A program made the translations under genes and the position numbers. This document shows positions 22,907 to 34,243 of a stretch of 52,275 nt of DNA, in pieces. The stretch comes from Welwitschia mirabilis (Eukaryota > Gnetophyta > Gnetopsida > Welwitschiales), in contig JBOZIK010000001.1 of NCBI GenBank assembly GCA_051453625.1, positions 158,375,261-158,427,535 on the forward strand, given 5' to 3'. The first letter of the stretch is position 1; each line of letters begins with the position of its first letter. A model generated the notes under the pieces. That model saw only the letters and a program-made list of their open reading frames with translations, searched no databases and was not told the DNA's origin.

Positions 22907-23190
22907 TGTTGCAATGCTAATTTATAGGAATTTGATGATGTATTTTGAGTATTTTTGCAGGACATACCTTAAACGCTTTTAAGGCATTTCTTCATAAAAT
23001 TCTTTAAAAAGGATTACCTTAAAAGCCTGCATACTTTTAAATCATTTCTAACACATTTAAATAAAAATGCCTTTTTGGAGAATGCTGCCAAATGACTTAA
23101 AAAGGATTCAGCCTGTTGAGGTGTTTTATTAAATAAATGCCTTAAAAGCCTTTTGTGGCATTTTACTAAATAAATGCCTCAGAAGCTATA
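22907..23190 (+). repeat. 3' LTR fragment of E6
   Basis: Starts TGTTGCAATGCTAATTTATAGG and continues TATTTTGAGTATTTTTGCAGG, resembling the start of the E5 LTR (GTATTTTGAGTTGTTTTGCAG). The rest diverges and the CACAACA end is not found, so the fragment is truncated or interrupted near 23.2 kb. Confidence 0.55.
23115..23188. repeat. Tandem repeat, 37-bp period, two copies
   Basis: TTATTAAATAAATGCCTTAA (about 23127-23145) recurs as TTACTAAATAAATGCCTCAG 37 bp later, with similar GGTGTTT/GGCATTT flanks. Confidence 0.6.
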
Positions 23191-24260
23191 ACTTTTGAAA
23201 AAGAAAACTACTACACAATGGTATAAAATGTTGCAAGATTTAATTTATTCATACATTCTAGCTTCTTTATATGTATAATATATATACTTCAGCTTGACAT
23301 AAAACTGTAGGCAATGTCTTTTTTAATGAAGATAACCATTCTAGATTCCTAACCTTTTGATAGATGAATGTCATCCTTTTTAAAGTCAATACATAATGCT
23401 TATGTGGCCCTTTGAACCTCTTATGTGTTGAATAAACCATGTTTTTCTGATTTAATAACTGCACTATATAGTAGATGGTTATGTTCAGATGCTTTGTAGG
23501 GTCAAAGATTAATAAAAATATTAGTACCTACTTAAGACCTAATTAAAATCTTAACAGACTCTGTTTTCTAAATGTACTAATCTCGTTTATTTATTAAAGA
23601 AATCAATAAGGATTACAAAATTCACAATTAACATATGTTCATTTAATATTATACTATCCATTCCTGTAAAACTATTAATCTATCCATTGTTGTAACACCT
23701 TTAGGTATTTATTTAATAATCTAAATAAAAGTATTATGATAATGGTAAACATTATAATGATTTAGTATAAATAATTAAAAAAATTATAAATATAGTAAAT
23801 ATAAATTGATTCTCTAGAGGAACATCTTTAATTTAAATGCTAATATGATAAATTTATTCAAAAATAATCATAATTGATAGTTTACTTTACCTTTAAAAAA
23901 AAACGTATTCAAAAATGATTTGTCAAGAATGTCATATTTGTGTAATTCATTGGAAATACTTTTTTAGCTTAAAATGTTTGAGGTTCCAATTTGTATTAAG
24001 ACTAAAATTTTACAACATTGGTTTGACACTCTAACTAGCTTATGTATATTATACATAGTTTGTATAGGAGATTACAAGGAAGCATTCTTGAAGGTCTTAT
24101 AAAAATGAATGATGGTAGTGCCTATTTGGCATTACCAATCCTATGAGTTCTTATACTTATGTTTAGATCCTCAAAATCATGTAAGAAAATACCATTGATT
24201 TCACTTGCATTCAGTCCATTCTATTGAAAATCCATCAATCTCTTTAGGGCTATGGCTTTG
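23191..24260. other. No gene recognised
   Basis: AT-rich DNA. One minus-strand frame of 65 codons (23267-23464) has no recognisable motif. It should be internal E1 DNA or the far flank of the E6 insertion. Confidence 0.3.
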
Positions 24261-24360
24261 NNNNNNNNNNNNNNNNNNNNNNNNNNNNNNNNNNNNNNNN
24301 NNNNNNNNNNNNNNNNNNNNNNNNNNNNNNNNNNNNNNNNNNNNNNNNNNNNNNNNNNNN
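24261..24360. other. Assembly gap (100 N)
   Basis: Exactly 100 N, the usual length for a gap of unknown size. Homology between E1 and E2 internal regions stops at this gap. Confidence 0.95.
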
Positions 24361-25990
24361 TCTTTATTATTTATTTATCTTACTATTCTTTTTCATCTTC
24401 TTGAGGATTATTTTTCTTTTCTAAGTTGATGAATTCCTTAAAAATATCATTAGAAAGATTATAGAAAGGAGAGATCTCATTGTCTTCATTATGTAATTAA
24501 AGATTTTTTGATATTTCTTGATTTGACTCCTCTTCCTCTCTGAATAACTCTGTTAACTCTAAACTATAATCTTTATTTGAGTTTTTGTTGCTGAGTTTAT
24601 TCTTTTTCATTAATTTTTTCTCATTACTTATCTATTAATCTCATAAGTTGAGCCTCTTTTAATGGTGAAACNNNNNNNNNNNNNNNNNNNNNNNNNNNNN
24701 NNNNNNNNNNNNNNNNNNNNNNNNNNNNNNNNNNNNNNNNNNNNNNNNNNNNNNNNNNNNNNNNNNNNNNNNNNNNNNNNNNNNNNNNNNNNNNNNNNNN
24801 NNNNNNNNNNNNNNNNNNNNNNNNNNNNNNNNNNNNNNNNNNNNNNNNNNNNNNNNNNNNNNNNNNNNNNNNNNNNNNNNNNNNNNNNNNNNNNNNNNNN
24901 NNNNNNNNNNNNNNNNNNNNNNNNNNNNNNNNNNNNNNNNNNNNNNNNNNNNNNNNNNNNNNNNNNNNNNNNNNNNNNNNNNNNNNNNNNNNNNNNNNNN
25001 NNNNNNNNNNNNNNNNNNNNNNNNNNNNNNNNNNNNNNNNNNNNNNNNTTTCATTAATTTTATCTCATTACTTATCTATTAATCTCATAAGTTGAGCCTC
25101 TTTTAATGGTGAAACTAATTCATCATTACAAACTAGTGAAAACAAGGGATATGGTCTAATATTTTAATGTCATCATCATCTTCTTCTTCATCATTCTCAT
25201 CATCTTTTGCATGTTATTATTTTCATTAGAAGGATAAATGCTATTATTATGTCTATAATATATTAAAGAATTTTCATATTTTTCATGAATGTATTCTTCA
25301 TCTAGTAAACTGATTTTAGGAATATAATATAACACCTCAATATCATCATCTAATAAATTATCATCCTTATCTTCATTGTTGAAAGATATAGGTAAATTAT
25401 TATTTTTTCCCCTTTCCTCATCTTCTAATGAATAGAATATTGGACTTTAATCCAAAATTTCATTCTTTGTTTGAAAGGAAGAATTATTATCCTTTATTTC
25501 TGAGTTTTCCTCATTTTTCTCAAGGTAAGATAAAGCAAAAAATGTTTAAGGTTGTTATATTATAAGAGAACCTTGATTTTGTAATAGTATTTGTTAAAGG
25601 ATATCAACCAAATTTGCTAGTTTATTATTGGTATTTTCTATGCTTTTATTGGTATTTTCTAGACTTTTCTTCATTTTATCAATCATTTCTTTCTTATAGT
25701 AGTTCATGGGAGATGGATGGGATGGATAAAAGTGATTGTACAAGGTTGAATCCCTAAGATGTTCATTATTATTTATATAAGAAGTTTGAAAAGAAGAGGG
25801 GGAATAATAAGATGGTTAAAAAGAGGAATGAGCCCAATCCCTACTCTCAACATTATTTAGTATTATTATCCATCTTTTTGCAAGAAGTTCTCAAAGTGTT
25901 TTCTTACTATTATCCTTAGAGCTTTTTAATTTTCTCCTTTTTCAGTAAGAATTTCCCCAATGGTTCTTATACCACTATTCATAATTGAGA
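24361..25990 (-). pseudogene. Family-specific acidic coiled-coil protein, E1 copy
   Basis: Homologue of 13950-15160. The minus strand from about 25960 down reads IRTIGEILTEKGEN; KTL.ELLAKRW; ESRDWAHSSF; SYYSPSSFQTSYINNNEHLR; YPSHPSPMNYYKKEMIDKMK; KSLENTNKSIENTNNKLANL; then an acidic tail with LPISFNNEDKDDNLLDDDIE and LLDEEYIHEKYENSLIYYRH near 25250-25350. It is less decayed than the E2 copy, with long in-frame runs. The 377-N gap (24672-25048) is probably not missing sequence. No known domain is recognised; heptad-like Leu/Ile/Asn spacing suggests a short coiled coil. Confidence 0.55.
24672..25048. other. Assembly gap (377 N) with duplicated flanks
   Basis: The 67 bp before the gap (24605-24671) and after it (25049-25115) are the same apart from one base. 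The related E2 copy has this segment once (about 14330-14385). The gap therefore looks like an unmerged contig overlap. Confidence 0.9.
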
Positions 25991-26529
25991 AGAATGGGAA
26001 AATGAAAATCTAATTCAAGATGAAGATAAGTGAATAGTGATATTTGAATTTTTCTTTTTTTAATGTTTTAACAAATAATAAACTAGGAATACATATTGTA
26101 TGCACCTAGAGGTTAAATTTCTGAGTCTATTTTGAAGCCGATCAATCATTCTTTGATACTTTCTTTCATTAGTAGATCTTTTTCTTTAATATTTCTTTTT
26201 TTGTGACCATGTCATAATATCTTATAATCAAAAAACAACAAAAAACAAAATAAAAAATAATAGAATATCATCCTGTCTATCATGGAAATGACAAAGGGGA
26301 CCATATATAGAGAAAATACAAAATAGAAATTTAATAGAGAGGAAAGGCAAAAACTAGAAAAACACATATGTTATCATCCTTCTTATCATGTGGATGACCA
26401 GGAGATTATGAAATTCTTATTATGCTCATAAAAAACTATAATTCAAAATTTAAAAACAAAAGGACAAAGAAAAAAAAAAATGAGTGGTCATCCACCTAGT
26501 CATGGGAATGATGGAAGAGATAACAACTA

Positions 26530-26720
26530 TTATTATAAACTACAAATAATTGAGAACTAAAAAACCATAAAACTAAAAAATAAAAACTGAGAACCAAAAA
26601 ATTAAAAATTGAGAACTAAAAAATAAAAAAAATGAAAATTAAGAATCAAAAAACTGAAAAACTAAAAAAAAAGAAAACTGAGAACCAAAAAACCAAAAAA
26701 TCAGAAAAATAAAACTCCAA
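26530..26720 (-). repeat. Low-complexity leader of E1
   Basis: Plus-strand array of AAAAAACTGAGAACCAAAAAA-like words, matching the E2 leader at 15690-16060. Confidence 0.65.
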
Positions 26721-26833
26721 ATAGGAGACCTATGGTTTCTAATTAAAATACAATGTTGCTATAGATAAATAACCAAATGGAAATCTAATGTACTTATGTG
26801 AACAAAGATAATTCTCATGCTCCTTACCAACCT

Positions 26834-26851
26834 TTCCTGGCAATAATTCCA
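26834..26851 (-). other. tRNA-Asp-type PBS of E1
   Basis: Minus strand TGGAATTATTGCCAGGAA, 3 nt after the LTR end at 26855. It is one of the best matches in the window to the Athila PBS. Confidence 0.8.
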
Positions 26852-27422
26852 ATTTATTATGGTACATATTTATGTAAATATTTATACTTAAAAAATATTA
26901 TCATTTACAAATAAAATAGATATTTTGAGTAATACAACATACTAGTATGAATGGGAGTGAACTCGAATATTGTATCTCATTGAAGACTTATAAGAGAAGA
27001 AATAGGATTGATTTTCACCAAAGTAACCAAAATTAAATAACTATGTATAAAACAAAGATGCAGTGCAAATAAAAATGAAACCTAACCTAAATGCAACGTA
27101 AAATGAATCTAAACTACTTGCTTTTAGCTTTAACAAAGGCTACCCTTAAGACCTATATCACTTAAGAAATTGTCATCAGATCGAGAACAACATAAACCAT
27201 AAGAGACATCTGCCAAATTAACATGCATAAAAGAAAAATAGAGTTTTGTATTAAAAGAAACCAAACATCTAGATTATAAAATATCTAAGCCTCCATGGAG
27301 GATGCATAGCCCTCCACCAAGGAAGCATTATTTTGCAACACTCGAAATGGATCTCCTATCTTTTGATCTCCTATAATGAGAATTTTCGATGTAACTAAGA
27401 TAGAGAGGAGAGTTGAAGAGGG

Positions 27423-27435
27423 GACTTATTTATAG
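27423..27435 (-). promoter_or_regulatory. LTR TATA box (E1 5' LTR)
   Basis: CCTATAAATAAGT-type motif on the minus strand, 126 bp after the quasi-palindrome. Confidence 0.6.
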
Positions 27436-27560
27436 GATTATACACTAGAAAATGACAAATAGAAGGCACTTTAATACATGTTATTTTACAAATAATAAAT
27501 AGACAAAATAGTCAAAGGTTGGCTGTCAGAGTCAATTACACTATCAATGTTATTCTGTCT

Positions 27561-27577
27561 ATCGTCTAGATGATGAT
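27561..27577. promoter_or_regulatory. Conserved LTR quasi-palindrome (E1 5' LTR copy)
   Basis: ATCGTCTAGATGATGAT, one mismatch between 6-bp arms, 356 bp from the LTR start. Confidence 0.6.
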
Positions 27578-27933
27578 CAGGATGATAGGTCCTTTTAAAA
27601 GATTACTTAGCAGGTGACTCAGTAGATGACTTAGTAATCCACATCAGCATCAAATGTTATCATCGTCATGGCTATTGTGGGAAAAAAAAGGGGACAATGG
27701 TCTTCTTTGTGCATTTTAGTGAGGAGAAGCTAGCCTTTCTATCAGTAATCTTCCTCTAAATATCTATGTATCAAAATATGTCTTAAATGTCTTAAATTAT
27801 GTCAAGAATTACATATTTCTATGATCTTCTATCAATTCTCCAAAATCCTTAGAATTGCACCTAAACTTGTGTAAATGTCCTATAAAATAGCTCATAAAAT
27901 CCCATCAAATAATCACAAATTATCAGCACAATA

Positions 27934-27938
27934 ATGCA
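27934..27938. repeat. Target-site duplication ATGCA, right copy
   Basis: Identical to 10146-10150 at the opposite end of the composite element. Confidence 0.6.
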
Positions 27939-28399
27939 TATACTAAAAAGTGTTTTTTTAAACTATTTAACACGGTAATATTACTTTAAACTGCTCTTGT
28001 CTATGTAGCTAAACATAGACTAGGATATTTGGAAATACTTAGAGATAGGTATTGCTTTAGCATATAGTATAATTCTTATTATGTTTTCCATTTTAATCAT
28101 TCCCCATAATGTATAATATGTACATAGTAATCTTAGATATTAATATTCAACCTAAAAATTTTAAGTAAACTTAACCAAGAATTGATTTTGATGATGTATT
28201 TTAAACTAAGCTAGTGGGAGATTTGATGATCTTTACTAAATATTTATTAAACCTCTATTTTTAAATTTAATGATTTAAGATTACTCTAGGTTGAACAAAA
28301 TCTCCATTTTCTACATTTTTAAACATTATTTTATAGTATTTTTAGTATGTATTTCAATTAAGTTTTCATCACTTATAAGGAGCTCCTTTAATATTCCTA

Positions 28400-28760
28400 T
28401 GGTCTTTACACTATTCTTAAGCTTCTAGAGAGAAATAATGACTATTTAGACTTGTTTTCAATGATTTTTAACCTTTTGATAAAATCAAAATTATTAATGT
28501 TTCATGTAGAGAGTGTCATAAGGCAAAATTGGATCAAGAAACTAACTACATTTCTATAATAAGTGATGAACAAGAAAGTCATAAAATTTAGCTAGTACTA
28601 TAGCATTATATTACTTAGTTGTATAATCAACTCTAAAACATATAAAAAAGATGGTTTTTAGATATTCCTTTAGTTATAAATACCTCCTAATACCTTTTAA
28701 GCCTTAATAAAAAGGCATAGACATATCCTCTAATATAATCAATCATTTTCAAGGGAATTA
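28400..28760 (+). pseudogene. Possible copia integrase trace
   Basis: The plus strand shows STLKHIKKMVFRYSFSY followed by a degraded stretch ending SSNIINHF. This is reminiscent of the copia integrase block RTL.DM.RSM.SYS......A.YILN.V. Upstream CRECHKAK-like and FLTF-like words are compatible but weak. No RT is seen downstream. Confidence 0.3.
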
Positions 28761-30035
28761 ACTTCTTTTAAAGCTCATAATCAGTCATTTTCTTTAATTT
28801 TGAAGTGATAATGATTTGATAACTATTATTGTAGTGTAGGAAAATTCATATATACACAATTCTCATTATGATTCAAGATATGTTACCTTGTTGAAATTAT
28901 TATGATACCACTATTAACATAAGGTAATGTTTATAACTTTGTCTAACATCTAAAGAAATTTAATTTTTTATAATAGTTATGATTATATGTATATTTAATC
29001 TTTGGTTTAGTTTAGGAAATATAACTAATTTCATAATGATGCACATTATGATATATAAAATTTAGATTTATGTTAAAGTTTTATATTATAAAAAAATTAT
29101 AGCTAATATTAGATGTTTATAAGTATTTTGAAATTTATTTAACATTCATTAAATACAACTATTTAATATTTTATGGACAAGAAAATTCTTCACATCATTA
29201 CCTTTATTCTTTAATGTGATTAAAAATTAATTAAAGAACATGTGCGAAAGACTTTCAATAATTTTTAGTCATTTAATTTTGTTTATTTTTAAGAAAATTT
29301 TAATGCTCATAATAAATTTCATATATGAATTATTTTATTATGCTTAAAGATGTTTCATATCCTATTGATACCCTATTGTTTCCTATTCTTTAACATTTAA
29401 TATCATATTTATTATGCATAATGTTTAATAATATTTAAGAATGGATGTATTTATTTTTAATAATATGTTTATTAATTTTTTTGGATAGACTTATTTATGT
29501 TATAAATTTATTAATACATTAGAAACAAATAAGGACAACTAATTAAGAATTTAAGAAAATTATTACATTAATTAAAGATATTTATAATAGAATATTAGTC
29601 TTACTATTTTTAGTTAAAAAATCTCATTACTTCTTATCTAATAAAATAATAAGTTAATGGACTTTATTAATTAATAAAATTATACCTTGATTTGATTATT
29701 TATTAATAGTTATGGATAACAGGATAGTAAGAGAGTGGTATCATGGTTTTCTAGTAATAATATTATATAAATGCAAACAAGGAGACCTAGTGAAGGGCAT
29801 TGTGGTATCAAGTCAAGAAGATGAAAAATACATTCATGCAAAGGAACTAGGGTTCTACTATTTTCTAATGTTTATTCTTACTATTTTATAATGTTTATTA
29901 TATGTATTTGTATAATTTTATAATTTGTGAAGTAGTGCAAGATTTAATTGCTTCACTAATTAAGTGGTAAATAGATTTACTTAAGGATAATAATAAAAAA
30001 GAGAAGATAAATGTACTAATTTCCATCATTATAGA
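28761..30035. other. No gene recognised
   Basis: Very AT-rich, no supported ORF. A TGGTATCATGG word near 29738 resembles part of a tRNA-Met PBS, but no LTR or gag accompanies it. Confidence 0.4.
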
Positions 30036-32430
30036 AGTAATTTAGATAGACATTTAGGATTTAATAGAAGAAAATGTAGGCATGGATGAAGAGATACATA
30101 GAGCTTGTCTTAAGTGTAAAACTAAAATAAGTAAAAAGAGAGAAAACAAAGTTAAATTGACTAACAATAATGATTCATTAAATGAGATAAGTGTAAATAG
30201 AAATAGAAAGATAATAATGAAAAATAAATAATTGATTGATCTAAATGGTATTTATAGCTATAAATTCATAAATTAAATTTCCTAATGTAGTTTGAACTCA
30301 AAGACCTCTACCAAGCATGTAAAGAGATGTAGCAATATGATACTAATGGTTAACATCAATTCATTCTAAATATCTTAAAATAAAATTCTTTATTAAAGAA
30401 CATTATTTTATATAGAAGAATGTTATCCTCTATGTTATGAAAGGTATACAAAATTTAGATTATTAATTATGTAAATATAAATGGTTAAAACATCATGGAA
30501 ATTCACAAATCACATCTTTTAATTAGTAGAATAACTTTTTAAATGGACATACAATTAGTGATTATGAAAATAAAGAAAAATCAGAGCCTTCATTACATAA
30601 CTAAATTATTATTGAAATACTTAGTAATATAGTTTTAAATAAGATAAACATTTATTCAAACTTAATAATATGTCTAGCTAAATATGGAATAAATGGATCA
30701 TTAAAGTACTTGCTAAGTATAATGAATTAAAAGATTTCATTTAAATATGTTAACATTATTCTTGAGTAATTTTAATGCAAGTTGAACTTGTTTAGAGATC
30801 TAGCATTAACCCAACCCAAAAAAAAGGAAAAAAAATAAAATGAAAGGAAGGAAGAAACATTCCTTGTATATACAAGATGTGATGAGTTAAAAAAATTGTT
30901 AAGGTTATCCACTTATTAGGAACATAAGGAACAAGTAAAACACTAGCTAGATGCATATCATTCATATATAATTAAGTGTTATAAAATATATTACTCTTAT
31001 TAATGTCTTTCAAAGATGCATCCGATTGAAAATATCAATGTTATCCATAAAAAATGGATAAGTAAAAGACAATTCCTTCAACTATGACATGGAAGATGAA
31101 GAGTTTAAAAGGGAATCCATTTATTTTTTCATTGGTTGGAGTTCTAATACATGATCCTGATTATGATAATCTGATTATTTCTTTTTCTTTTATGCCCAAA
31201 TGTAATCTCAATTCATAATATTAAACTTCATGAAATATCTTAAAGATCTAGAAAATGAGCCTTTTAACTAATTTGGTCATTATCTAATCATGATTCTCCT
31301 AATAATCAATTAAAAATATGTATTTTAGATAAAAAGGAATTGGACCGTTTTAAAAAATACCTTGTAATTCTAATTTGGGAACTTCCTTTAAGGCAATACC
31401 ATCTAATTTATTCATTTAAATGGGTAACCATGGTGGTAATAAGAAAAATAGGTTAATCTTCTTCTATCTCTCCCTATTAACTAGAAGAAGGTCTTTTGAT
31501 AATAGATGCTTATCATTTCTACTAATGGATTATACTCATGAAGACATTAATGGAACTCTAGGAAGATTATTACTAAATATAACATTTAATAATATTTTTA
31601 AATTGCCAAAGCTAATGGAAATGTATAAAATAGTTGATTCTAATCATAACTATATACTTTATTATATTGATAGTGTATTTGATTTTAAAGTGTAAATAGA
31701 AGAATACTAATTTCCCTTAAGAATGAGGTGCTTTCGAGGCACTTGACTAATACATTATATTTAATTCTTTGTAAATAATATTATTACCTATATGTATGGA
31801 AAACAAGGATTATATAATAAATCATGATTATAACCTATAAATGTCTAGCATATTAGAGATGAAAAAGTAATTGTTTTAGAGAGTAAACCATTAATTCTTA
31901 ATTCAAATGTTAATATAGGATCTATTATAGGCACAAAATATTATATTAATTCAAGTCGCATGTACTAGAAAGAAATTGCTAAAATTTTATCAACTAAAGA
32001 TAGCAACACATTTATTATTAATCAAATATAAAGGAACTAATCGATAATATTTTGGAAACTTAAGTAATTTTTGTCCTAAGACTTGATAATAAAGTCTTTT
32101 TAAAAAATTTTGTTGAGTAACATAGATATATTGGTCCATAAAAAATAAAAATAAAAAAATCATTTAATTCATACATAGACATAGATAAGAGAATGATCAT
32201 AATAGAACATCCTAAAGGACACGATAATTTCATAATATGGGTAGGTAAAGTTACACAAGTATATAATCTAATATATCCATCAATGTCAGTTGAAATTTTA
32301 TTATATAACTATGATAGCACGTCATTAGAAAGAGTATTATAGGCAACATGGGCTCTAAATCCATCTGATAATAGTGTGAAATTAGTTTTAACAAGCTTGA
32401 TGATATATGATTAAAAACCAAAATCATGAA
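30036..32430 (+). pseudogene. Unrecognised fossil coding block
   Basis: The plus strand carries several stop-poor segments in series. A 49-codon ATG-initiated run at 30082-30231 contains ACLKCKTKISKKRE. VGVLIHDPDYDNLIISFSFM lies near 31130-31190. A 91-codon ORF spans 31420-31695. KVIVLESKPLILNSNVNIGS and IIGTKYYINSSRMY lie at 31865-31970. IIIEHPKGHDNFIIWVGKVT, then YPSMSVEILLYNYDS and ATWALNPSDNSVKLVLTSLM lie at 32190-32410. The chain is hydrophobic/beta-rich and differs from all retroelement domains found here. It may be a fossil of a viral or retroviral-like protein, or of an old host gene. I cannot name it. Confidence 0.4.
31420..31695 (+). CDS. Hypothetical ORF, 91 codons, within the fossil block
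   Basis: This is one of the longer undamaged frames free of N in the window. It starts MGNHGGNKKNRL and includes DINGTLGRLLLNITFNNIFK and MYKIVDSNHNYILYYIDS. No domain is recognised. Flanking frames on the same strand also look coding and carry stops, so this is most likely a surviving fragment of a longer gene rather than a complete small gene. Confidence 0.3.
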   Translation: MGNHGGNKKNRLIFFYLSLLTRRRSFDNRCLSFLLMDYTHEDINGTLGRLLLNITFNNIFKLPKLMEMYKIVDSNHNYILYYIDSVFDFKV

Positions 32431-33920
32431 ATGATAAAAGATTTACTTAGATACAAAATGCAAGAATGCCTATTTTGATATGAACAAGAAAGCAACTATA
32501 ATATGTAAATAAAATATTTTAATGCCCTTTTAAACCTTTTTTATTTGTAAATATTTTTATTTTCATTTAATAAATATCAATTATTAATTTTTAAAAACCA
32601 AAATATTCATGTGAGAGTTTTTTTTGAGATGTAAAAGTTCTACAAAGAAGAGGATAACCTAGTACTAACTAGAATGAGCTTATTAGTGAATAAGATTATA
32701 ATTGCATCATAGTCTTGCTTTGAAGATTGAAAAATTATAGCTTAGGTATACATACTTAATAATACCTATAGGTTATTTAAGGCAGAATATATATGAGTTA
32801 CTTACTTAGTACTAATACCTTTTATTTCTAGTTATATTCTAATTTCTATTGTAAAATATAAGCTATGTGTTAAGAAGATGAACAATTTATAAGGACATGA
32901 ATGAAGTATTCTATACATAATAAAATAAAGAATAATTTAGATTAAAACATGCACAATAATAGATATAAGTTATTTTTACTTATTAACATGTTAGACATAT
33001 GACTTAAATAATGATTATTAAAATAGTCTATTTTATATTAATAAGCTTAGTTTCATTTATTTTGTTTAATAAGAATTTTGTTATGAAAGATGGTGATTAG
33101 ATGAAGACTTATAAAAGAAGAAAATAATGAAGAAATTAAAAATAATGGAGCATAAGAAAATACTCTTACTATTGTAGAGTTGATAGTTATTCTATATTAT
33201 CACAAAGAATAATTTAACAAAGAAACTCCTTAATTTTTGATTAATTTCTTTTACATTTTAAGAAGAAAATTCCTTTTTCAACATTTTCCCCTCATAGAAT
33301 GATTGAACTAATAGTAAAGTGATTTATAATTAGATATATATATCTTAAAATGATGACTATAAGTTAAGACATCTTAATTATAAAATCCATTCTATTAATC
33401 AAAACAAAATATTTTCTTATAATAAAAAAATTACTTTCAAAATAATACTTTAACATGTTATACTATTTTTAAGTAATATAAGTTATCAATATGTTGTCTA
33501 ATTACTTTTTTTATATTTACAAGGAAACAAGTACATTTATTATGCCATTTTAAATATATGTGATAATCAAATTAATTTTGACATAATATGTAAACAATTT
33601 TGTTATTTGTTTTTTTCCCTTGATGTTTGAAAGACTTTTTTAACTTTCAAAACAAAAGCTACATTAGTTGCTAGCTACATAGAGGAAATGTAAGATAATT
33701 ACATTTTTAAATTTTTTAGTTTTTAAAAATTAAAAATTTTTCTAGTGATAGAGAGAAATCTCTATCATAAACATTTATAAATACATACCCTGTTTTTCCC
33801 TTCATGAAACTAGAATTAGTCTTAACTATTGCAAACATCAAGTTGTAGATAATTGTTCTCCACATCTTCAAGAGTAAGATGTTGGTTTTATACATATTAA
33901 ATATTAGTTGCTCCATCTAA
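32431..33920. other. No gene recognised
   Basis: AT-rich intergenic-like DNA with short chance ORFs only. Confidence 0.4.
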
Positions 33921-34020
33921 NNNNNNNNNNNNNNNNNNNNNNNNNNNNNNNNNNNNNNNNNNNNNNNNNNNNNNNNNNNNNNNNNNNNNNNNNNNNNNNN
34001 NNNNNNNNNNNNNNNNNNNN
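33921..34020. other. Assembly gap (100 N)
   Basis: The last 8 bp before the gap (CCATCTAA, 33913-33920) equal the first 8 bp after it. This hints at, but does not prove, an unmerged overlap. Confidence 0.95.
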
Positions 34021-34243
34021 CCATCTAACTCCTGCTCCTTATCTTCATAAGATTTTTGTTTATAGTAAAGTTCTTTCCTTCTTAACTTCTCTTTAATATG
34101 TTATTTCTTAGAATGTGATCTTTCATTTGTGTTTTATACCCTTTTTAAAATCACCTCTAGTATTTTTTTTCTTGAACCACCTTTTCACCTTTACATTATA
34201 AGCATCTATCTTTATTACTATAGTCTATTGTGTTCCCTTGCAT

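Larger units (their letters stand above)
10151..27933 (-). mobile_element. Composite Athila-like element E1 with nested insertions
   Basis: Minus-strand element bounded by LTRs of 1080 bp (10151-11230) and 1079 bp (26855-27933) and by a 5-bp duplication ATGCA. From the 5' side: LTR, PBS, low-complexity leader, acidic coiled-coil ORF, then foreign DNA (E6 3' end, copia, E2 5' LTR and its internal region), then antisense region, G-rich motif, PPT and 3' LTR. The LTR at 16186-17271 has a different flank (TTTTG), so it belongs to a second insertion. Pairing of the outer LTRs rests on the duplication and nearly equal length. The alternative is a 10151-17271 element with mutated flanks. Confidence 0.6.
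26855..27933 (-). repeat. 5' LTR of E1 (1079 bp)
   Basis: Starts TATTGTGCTGATAATTTGTG at 27933 and ends CATAATA at 26855. It contains the quasi-palindrome (27561-27577) and TATA box (27423-27435). Length agrees with the 1080-bp LTR at 10151-11230. Confidence 0.8.

Noticed and set aside
29736-29760. tRNA-Met-like PBS word near TGGTATCATGG
   Set aside because: The match needs a 6-nt deletion, and no LTR terminus, PPT or gag is visible around it.
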